Positions 7,875 through 11,938 of a stretch of DNA of 11,938 bases are shown here, piece by piece. Position numbers and translations under genes: made by a program. Under the pieces are notes generated by a model that saw only the letters and a list, made by a program, of their open reading frames with translations, was not told the DNA's origin and did no database searches. The stretch's first letter is position 1; every line of letters begins with the position of its first letter. The DNA comes from an uncultured Bacteroidales bacterium (GTDB lineage: Bacteria; Bacteroidota; Bacteroidia; Bacteroidales; UBA932): the NCBI GenBank assembly GCA_905234775.1, contig CAJOJC010000034.1, forward strand, positions 1 to 11,938, given 5' to 3'.

Positions 7875-7896
7875 TAAGGATAAACACACACTAAAT

Positions 7897-8916
7897 ATGG
7901 CATTTTCTTTTCTTAGCCAGGAATTGGCTATAGACCTCGGCACAGCCAATACCGTCATCTACCAGAACGGCCAGATCGTTCTCGACGAACCCAGTATCGT
8001 CGCAGTAGATGTCCAGTCCGGCAAGTGCCTCGCGATAGGACACCAGGCGAAGCTCATGCACGAGCGCACCAACCCCGGAATCAAGACAGTCCGCCCGCTG
8101 AAAGACGGCGTTATCGCAGACTTCAACGCAGCGGAGCTGATGATCAGGGGCTTCATAAAGCAGGTAGGCGGCAAGAGACATCTCTTCGCCCCGAACCTTA
8201 AGGTGGTGGTCGGCATTCCTTCCGGCAGTACCGAAGTTGAGATCAGGGCCGTCCGCGACAGTACCGAACACGCCGGCGGACGAGACGTCTATCTCGTCTT
8301 CGAGCCTATGGCCGCAGCCCTCGGAATCGGCCTGGATGTAGAAGCGCCGAAGGGTAATATGGTGGTGGACATAGGTGGCGGAACTACCGAAATCGCAGTT
8401 ATCTCCCTCGGCGGACTCGTCGAGCAAGACAGCATCAGAACTGCTGGAGATGTGTTTACGAACGACATCATGTACTATCTCCGCCAGCAACACAACATCA
8501 AGGTCGGCGAAGTAACCGCGGAGCAGATCAAGGTGGCCGTAGGCGCAGTTATTACAGAATTGGACGACGAACCGGAGCCCATCGTCATCAAGGGACCCAA
8601 CCTCATGACGGCACATCCGGTAGAGGCCCGCATCACCTATCAGGAAATCGCCCACTGCCTCGACAAATCCATCGCCAAGATCGAGACTTCAATTCTCCAT
8701 GTTCTCGAAATGACTCCTCCAGAGCTTTACTCCGATATCGTGGAGAACGGCATCTATCTCTCCGGCGGCGGCGCCCTTCTCAGGGGCCTGGCGAAGAGGC
8801 TTACGGATAAGGTGAACATCAACTTCATTGTGGCGGAAGATCCGCTCCATGCTGTAGCAAGAGGAACGAACAAAGCGATCAAGAATACAGACCGCTACAA
8901 ATTCCTTATGCGCTAA
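7897..8916 (+). CDS. mreB: Rod shape-determining protein MreB
   Basis: The 339-residue bacterial actin homologue forms membrane-associated filaments that position the elongation machinery. Actin-fold motifs are intact: phosphate-1 AIDLGTANTVIY (11-22), connect/catalytic region FEPMAAALGIGLDV (135-148), phosphate-2 VDIGGGTTEIAVISLGG (157-173), RTAGDVFTNDI (181-191) and the adenosine motif LSGGGALLRGL (288-298). FEPMAAA replaces the EEPMAAA seen in proteobacterial MreB; only the first Glu of the pair is changed, and I recall an aromatic residue there in other Bacteroidota. The N-terminal MAFSFLSQ may act as a membrane-touching segment. This gene leads a tight operon; its TAA stop overlaps the mreC ATG by one base (TAATG). 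Confidence 0.97.
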   Translation: MAFSFLSQELAIDLGTANTVIYQNGQIVLDEPSIVAVDVQSGKCLAIGHQAKLMHERTNPGIKTVRPLKDGVIADFNAAELMIRGFIKQVGGKRHLFAPNLKVVVGIPSGSTEVEIRAVRDSTEHAGGRDVYLVFEPMAAALGIGLDVEAPKGNMVVDIGGGTTEIAVISLGGLVEQDSIRTAGDVFTNDIMYYLRQQHNIKVGEVTAEQIKVAVGAVITELDDEPEPIVIKGPNLMTAHPVEARITYQEIAHCLDKSIAKIETSILHVLEMTPPELYSDIVENGIYLSGGGALLRGLAKRLTDKVNINFIVAEDPLHAVARGTNKAIKNTDRYKFLMR

Positions 8917-9746
8917 TGCCGCGCCGCAAGTCCCCGGCAATCGTACTATCGGCAGCAATCTTCATTCTTCTGGAGGTTGCTGCCATCGCTATGTTACATA
9001 GTTCGTCCGTCCTCCAGGACATCTGGCTCAACCGCACTTCTCACCGCGTGTCGGGCTGGCTATGGGGCAGCGGCAACAGAATCGCCGGGTACTTCAGGCT
9101 AGGCTCTCGGAACAAGCTCCTCGAGGAGGAGAACGCCCGTCTCGCCGAAGAGCTCAGAAAATTCCGCGAACTCGAAAAGAGCGAGAATTATCTTTCGAAA
9201 TCCGCTGCCACGGACGACAGCTTTGAATACATCTTCGCGCGAATCGTGAAGATGGGAACCGGCAGCCAGCGCAACTACATCATAGTCGACAAAGGCTTGC
9301 TCGACGGAGTGGGTCCGGACTGCGGAATCGTGACCAGCGAGGGGGTCGTGGGAGTAATCGATGCGGCCGACAATCACCTCGCCTACGGCCGAACCCTGAT
9401 GAACCCAAACATGCACGTTAGCGTCAGAATCGGGCGCGACGGAGTAGCAGGGCCGTTGTCGTGGAACGGCCGAACCTCAAGCGGAGCGGTCCTTAGCGGC
9501 ATCCCGCTCGGATACAAGGCCGAGCCCGGGGACACCCTCTGGACCAGCGGCTATTCTTCAATCTTCCCGGCCGAGATACCGGTCGGGATCGTTACCGGCT
9601 CGAGCACCAAAAGCGGTGCGTCGCAGGATGTCCAGGTCCGACTTCTTCAGGACTTCAACTCGCTAGACTATGTAACAGTCGTCCGCAACCGTAACCATTC
9701 AGCCATCGAGGCCCTTGAACAAAAAGCAGAGGAGGATAAGAGATGA
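8916..9746 (+). CDS. mreC: Rod shape-determining protein MreC
   Basis: The 276-residue inner-membrane protein has a basic N-terminus (MPRRK), one membrane helix (about 8-28), a periplasmic helical/coiled-coil segment (about 66-90, rich in Glu, Leu and Arg) and a two-barrel beta domain (about 105-258). Family segments include NYIIVDKGLLDGVGPDCGIVTSEGVVGVID and TSGYSSIFPAEIPVGIVTG. MreC binds and activates PBP2 and links the periplasmic wall enzymes to MreB. The C-terminus is charged and short. It starts inside the mreB stop and its own TGA overlaps the mreD start (ATGA), so the three proteins are likely made in a coupled way. Length and motifs are ordinary for the family. Confidence 0.95.
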   Translation: MPRRKSPAIVLSAAIFILLEVAAIAMLHSSSVLQDIWLNRTSHRVSGWLWGSGNRIAGYFRLGSRNKLLEEENARLAEELRKFRELEKSENYLSKSAATDDSFEYIFARIVKMGTGSQRNYIIVDKGLLDGVGPDCGIVTSEGVVGVIDAADNHLAYGRTLMNPNMHVSVRIGRDGVAGPLSWNGRTSSGAVLSGIPLGYKAEPGDTLWTSGYSSIFPAEIPVGIVTGSSTKSGASQDVQVRLLQDFNSLDYVTVVRNRNHSAIEALEQKAEEDKR

Positions 9747-10252
9747 AAACGGGCCGCTATTTCATAATCTTCGCAATCCTGACTCTGGCTCAGGCGTTAA
9801 TCAGCACCTACTTCCTATTTTCGCAGTATGTGCTGATCAGCCTGTTGCCGCTGCTTATACTGAGCCTGCCCTCGCGCTACGGTACGCCAGCCGCCTTGGG
9901 TCTCGCGTTCGTGGCCGGCTTCGTAGTTGACTTCGTGGGCGGAGGAGCCCTCGGCCTTACGAGCTGCACCCTCCTTCCGCTGGCGCTGTTGCGCTTCCCG
10001 CTTCTCAGGTTGGTCAGCGGCGAAGAGATCCTGACAGATCGCGACGACTCCCCCATCGCTCATCAAACCACGGCCGAGCTGGCCCTGACGATGGTCCTTG
10101 CGTCGCTGCTGTTCTTTACCCTCTTCGTCTGGGTAGACTCGGCCGGGACCAGGCCCTTCTGGTTCAATACCGCTCGCGCCATTCTCTCCACTGTCGTAAG
10201 CGGCCTGCTCTGCGTTCTTCTCGGCAACTTCATCTTCGGACGGAACAGATAG
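9743..10252 (+). CDS. mreD: Rod shape-determining protein MreD
   Basis: The 169-residue protein is very hydrophobic, with about five to six membrane segments (roughly 6-25, 29-43, 48-70, 75-90, 112-132, 144-163). The AGFVVDFVGGGALGLTS stretch (58-74) fits the conserved MreD pattern in which an acidic residue lies in a membrane helix followed by Gly-rich positions. A polar loop lies at about 92-110. MreD is part of the elongasome with MreC, RodA and PBP2; its molecular role is less defined than theirs. It overlaps mreC by 4 nt and lies 3 nt before mrdA. Sequence conservation in MreD is low, so operon position strengthens the call. Confidence 0.92.
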   Translation: MKTGRYFIIFAILTLAQALISTYFLFSQYVLISLLPLLILSLPSRYGTPAALGLAFVAGFVVDFVGGGALGLTSCTLLPLALLRFPLLRLVSGEEILTDRDDSPIAHQTTAELALTMVLASLLFFTLFVWVDSAGTRPFWFNTARAILSTVVSGLLCVLLGNFIFGRNR

Positions 10253-10255
10253 CTT

Positions 10256-11938
10256 ATGGACAGTAACCGCAAATATAACAAGATCAGGATCGGTCTTGCT
10301 GTCTTCGCGGCATTGCTGCTCGGGCGGCTGTTCTACATCCAGATAGTCAACAGCAAATACAAGACAGACGCGCTGAACAATTCCATCGTCTACGAGACTA
10401 TTTATCCCCCGCGCGGGGTCATCTACGACCGCGGCGGCGAGGTGTTGGTCGGCAACCAGGCCACCTACGACATACTAGTGACCCCGCGCGAGGTGTCGGC
10501 TTTCGACACCCTGGGGCTGGCAAGAGTGCTGGAGGTAGACCCCGATGTCGTAAGGGAAAAGATGGATTATTACCGGACATATCGAACTCGTATCGGATTT
10601 AAAACGCTTGTGTTTTTGAAACATGTCAGCGAAGACGCATATATGCGCTTCAGCGAGGTCGAATATCGCTTCCCCGGTTTCCGTGGCCAGATCCGCACCG
10701 AGCGCATGTATCCCTTCAATGCCGGCGGAAACCTGCTCGGCTATGTCTCGGAAGTTGACGTAGACTACATCAGGAAACACCCCGAATACAAGGGCGGCGA
10801 CAACGTTGGCCGCACGGGCCTGGAAGCCGCCAGGGAGGAAGACCTTCGGGGCGAGAAGGGCTATCATATCTACCTTCGCGACTCGCGCAACCGCGTCCTG
10901 ACCTCCTACAACGAGGGCGAAGACGATAAGCTCGCTGTCCCCGGCCGCGACATCCACACTACCATCGACGCCCATCTCCAGCAGTACGGCCAGGAACTGA
11001 TGAAGGGCCGCAAGGGCTCGCTTATCGCGATCGAGCCGTCTACCGGTGAAATCCTCGCGCTCGTTTCCAGTCCGGGCATCGATGTCGATGTTCTCGCGAA
11101 CATGGGCAGCAACTACGACAAGCTGATGGCCGACCCCGGCAAGCCGCTCTTCAACAGGACGGTACAGGCCAGCTACCCGCCCGGCTCGGTATTCAAGCTG
11201 GTATGCGGGCTGATCGGCATGCAGGAGGGAGTGCTGGCGCCGTCGATGCGCTACGGCTGCTCGCGCGGCTATGTCTATGCCCCCGGGAAGAAACTCGGCT
11301 GCCATGAACACCGCTCGCCGCTATCGTTTACCGAGGCGGTCAGGATGTCGTGCAATGCCTACTTCTGCAACGTGTTCAAAAACGTTCTCGAGAACAAGAA
11401 GTATTCTTCGACCGCCGAGGCGTTCGACAAATGGGAATCGTACGTTCGAGCGTTCGGCTTCGGCTCGAAGCTCGGAACCGACTACCCCGGCGAGTTGGGA
11501 GGGAATATCCCAACCTCGTCGTACTACGATAAGGTCTACGGGCGCGGACACTGGCGCTTTTCGTCGGTCGTTTCGCTCTCGATCGGCCAGGGCGAAATCG
11601 GCGCCACGCCCCTGCAGATCGCCAACCTCGCCGCGATTCTCGCGAACCGGGGCTGGTATGTTACGCCGCATATTATAAAGACCCCCGATCAGGTCGGGGG
11701 TGACGGGAGTGACGGGAGTGACGGGGGTGACGGGAGTGACGGGGGTGACGGGGGTGACGGGAGTGACGGGAGTGACGGGAGTGACGGGAGTGACGGGAGT
11801 GACGGGAGTGTCATGGCCGACCCCGATCGGCCATCTTTCCATTCTACCGGAATCGACCGCAAGTACTTCGAATACGCGGTCGACGGAATGTGGCAGGCCG
11901 TGAACATGACGGTCACCGACGGGGCCACGGCTACCCTC
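10256..11938 (+). CDS. mrdA: Penicillin-binding protein 2, elongasome transpeptidase (partial, C-terminus beyond right edge)
   Basis: I translated from the ATG at 10256, 3 nt after mreD; 561 residues are visible with no stop. PBP2 crosslinks peptidoglycan during side-wall elongation with RodA. A membrane helix lies at about 10-31, then the [11 protein letters not shown] pedestal motif (51-61). The transpeptidase domain has the nucleophile motif SVFK (Ser311, Lys314) in YPPGSVFKL and SCN (365-367). [34 protein letters not shown] precedes an anomalous insertion: residues 476-526 include a 36-residue DGS/DGG repeat tract (483-518). The normal sequence then resumes ([15 protein letters not shown]). 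The KTG motif is expected just past the edge, since the window ends at the ATATL that usually precedes it. rodA would be expected next. Apart from the insertion the protein looks functional. Confidence 0.94.
   Translation, partial: MDSNRKYNKIRIGLAVFAALLLGRLFYIQIVNSKYKTDALNNSIVYETIYPPRGVIYDRGGEVLVGNQATYDILVTPREVSAFDTLGLARVLEVDPDVVREKMDYYRTYRTRIGFKTLVFLKHVSEDAYMRFSEVEYRFPGFRGQIRTERMYPFNAGGNLLGYVSEVDVDYIRKHPEYKGGDNVGRTGLEAAREEDLRGEKGYHIYLRDSRNRVLTSYNEGEDDKLAVPGRDIHTTIDAHLQQYGQELMKGRKGSLIAIEPSTGEILALVSSPGIDVDVLANMGSNYDKLMADPGKPLFNRTVQASYPPGSVFKLVCGLIGMQEGVLAPSMRYGCSRGYVYAPGKKLGCHEHRSPLSFTEAVRMSCNAYFCNVFKNVLENKKYSSTAEAFDKWESYVRAFGFGSKLGTDYPGELGGNIPTSSYYDKVYGRGHWRFSSVVSLSIGQGEIGATPLQIANLAAILANRGWYVTPHIIKTPDQVGGDGSDGSDGGDGSDGGDGGDGSDGSDGSDGSDGSDGSVMADPDRPSFHSTGIDRKYFEYAVDGMWQAVNMTVTDGATATL
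11681..11701. repeat. Left hairpin of the mrdA repeat element
   Basis: ACCCCCGA (11681-11688), loop TCAGG (11689-11693), TCGGGGGT (11694-11701): an 8-bp perfect stem. It is GC-rich and could form in DNA or mRNA. It encodes TPDQVGG within PBP2. No U-tract follows, so it does not look like an intrinsic terminator. Confidence 0.85.
11701..11808 (+). repeat. 12-copy 9-bp tandem repeat (TGACGGGRG) in mrdA
   Basis: Twelve contiguous units occupy 108 bp. Units 3, 5 and 6 are TGACGGGGG and the other nine are TGACGGGAG, so only one position varies. The six units at the right end are identical, the pattern expected from recent slippage expansion. In the mrdA frame the units read Asp-Gly-Ser or Asp-Gly-Gly (residues 483-518). 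The strand is strongly purine-biased (G-rich) throughout. Confidence 0.95.
11813..11834. repeat. Right hairpin of the mrdA repeat element
   Basis: ATGGCCGA (11813-11820), loop CCCCGA (11821-11826), TCGGCCAT (11827-11834): an 8-bp perfect stem preceded by GTC and followed by CTTT. It encodes MADPDRP in PBP2. Its layout matches the left hairpin read on the opposite strand. Confidence 0.85.

Larger units (their letters stand above)
7856..7875. repeat. Perfect 20-bp inverted repeat in the ispD/mreB divergent gap
   Basis: ACAAAAATA (7856-7864), a 2-nt GT centre, then TATTTTTGT (7867-7875): the arms are exact reverse complements. Each arm contains a -7 box, one for each direction. It could simply be two back-to-back promoters, or also an operator for a dimeric regulator. 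Confidence 0.85.
11677..11838. repeat. Composite repeat element inserted in frame in mrdA
   Basis: This 162-bp block consists of a left hairpin, twelve 9-bp tandem units and a right hairpin. The hairpins resemble each other when one is reverse-complemented, so the block has imperfect terminal inverted repeats of about 28 nt. Both outer flanks encode conserved PBP2 sequence in one frame. The layout looks like an insertion, or a pair of dispersed palindromic repeats with an expanded spacer. No transposase is encoded. The exact borders are uncertain by several bases. Confidence 0.75.

Noticed and set aside
7841..7903. A 21-residue N-terminal extension of IspD
   Set aside because: It would translate through the promoter palindrome and overlap mreB; MTKKVYGVFVAGG at 7840 is the normal IspD start.
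7891..8655. A 254-codon minus-strand open frame over mreB
   Set aside because: It is a shadow of mreB, whose actin motifs are complete; the antisense protein has no visible family features.
10475..11311. A 278-codon minus-strand open frame over mrdA
   Set aside because: It is antisense to conserved PBP2 motifs and rich in Ala/Val/Arg, as expected for a shadow frame.
11701..11808. CRISPR array, RTX-type calcium repeats or collagen-like repeats
   Set aside because: The units are 9 bp and contiguous with no spacers, so not CRISPR. The protein pattern DGS/DGG lacks the nonameric GGxGxDxxx of RTX and the Gly-x-y register with prolines of collagen.
11677..11838. mrdA as a pseudogene disrupted by the repeat element
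   Set aside because: The element adds no stop and the frame after it encodes recognisable PBP2 sequence up to the window edge.
11321..11928. Proteins with VTP, LPS or TGV repeats in other frames of the tandem array
   Set aside because: They arise from reading the 9-bp repeat in the wrong frame or strand; the mrdA frame alone joins conserved sequence on both sides.

Overview
The window looks like chromosomal DNA of a Bacteroidota bacterium, most likely order Bacteroidales. Three things point there. MreB and IspD have the family forms I associate with that phylum. The intergenic promoters resemble the Bacteroidetes -7 box (TAnnTTTG). I saw no clear Shine-Dalgarno sequences at the starts I checked. 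The DNA is fairly GC-rich by eye, with AT-rich gaps confined to the promoters. No sequence search could be run, so genus is not assigned.

The window is almost fully coding, with nine protein genes and no RNA genes. Positions 1-4318 hold a leftward operon: a bifunctional class A penicillin-binding protein (PBP1A), an alpha/beta hydrolase, and a membrane-anchored MurF-like Mur ligase cut by the left edge. A 61-bp divergent promoter gap (4319-4379) separates it from a rightward pair, topA (4380-6677) and an Lrp/AsnC-type regulator. The regulator gene meets ispD tail to tail with a 9-bp overlap. A second divergent gap (7841-7896), built around a perfect 20-bp inverted repeat, separates ispD from the rightward cell-shape operon mreB-mreC-mreD-mrdA (PBP2). 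That operon has overlapping or nearly abutting junctions and is cut by the right edge inside mrdA.

Most of the window serves the cell envelope. PBP1A polymerises and crosslinks glycan, the Mur-ligase/hydrolase pair probably acts on a peptidoglycan precursor or related amino-acid linkage, and MreBCD with PBP2 form the elongasome core. IspD feeds isoprenoid synthesis, which supplies the undecaprenyl carrier for the wall. TopA and the Lrp-type protein sit between these envelope blocks.

The most unusual feature is in mrdA. The transpeptidase domain of this normally essential enzyme carries an in-frame composite repeat at about 11677-11838. Twelve 9-bp units (TGACGGGRG) encode a 36-residue Asp-Gly-Ser/Gly tract. 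Two related hairpins in opposite orientation flank it, and their stems differ by paired changes. The conserved PBP2 reading frame continues on both sides. Because the unit is a multiple of three bases, copy-number changes would alter the enzyme's length without breaking its frame.
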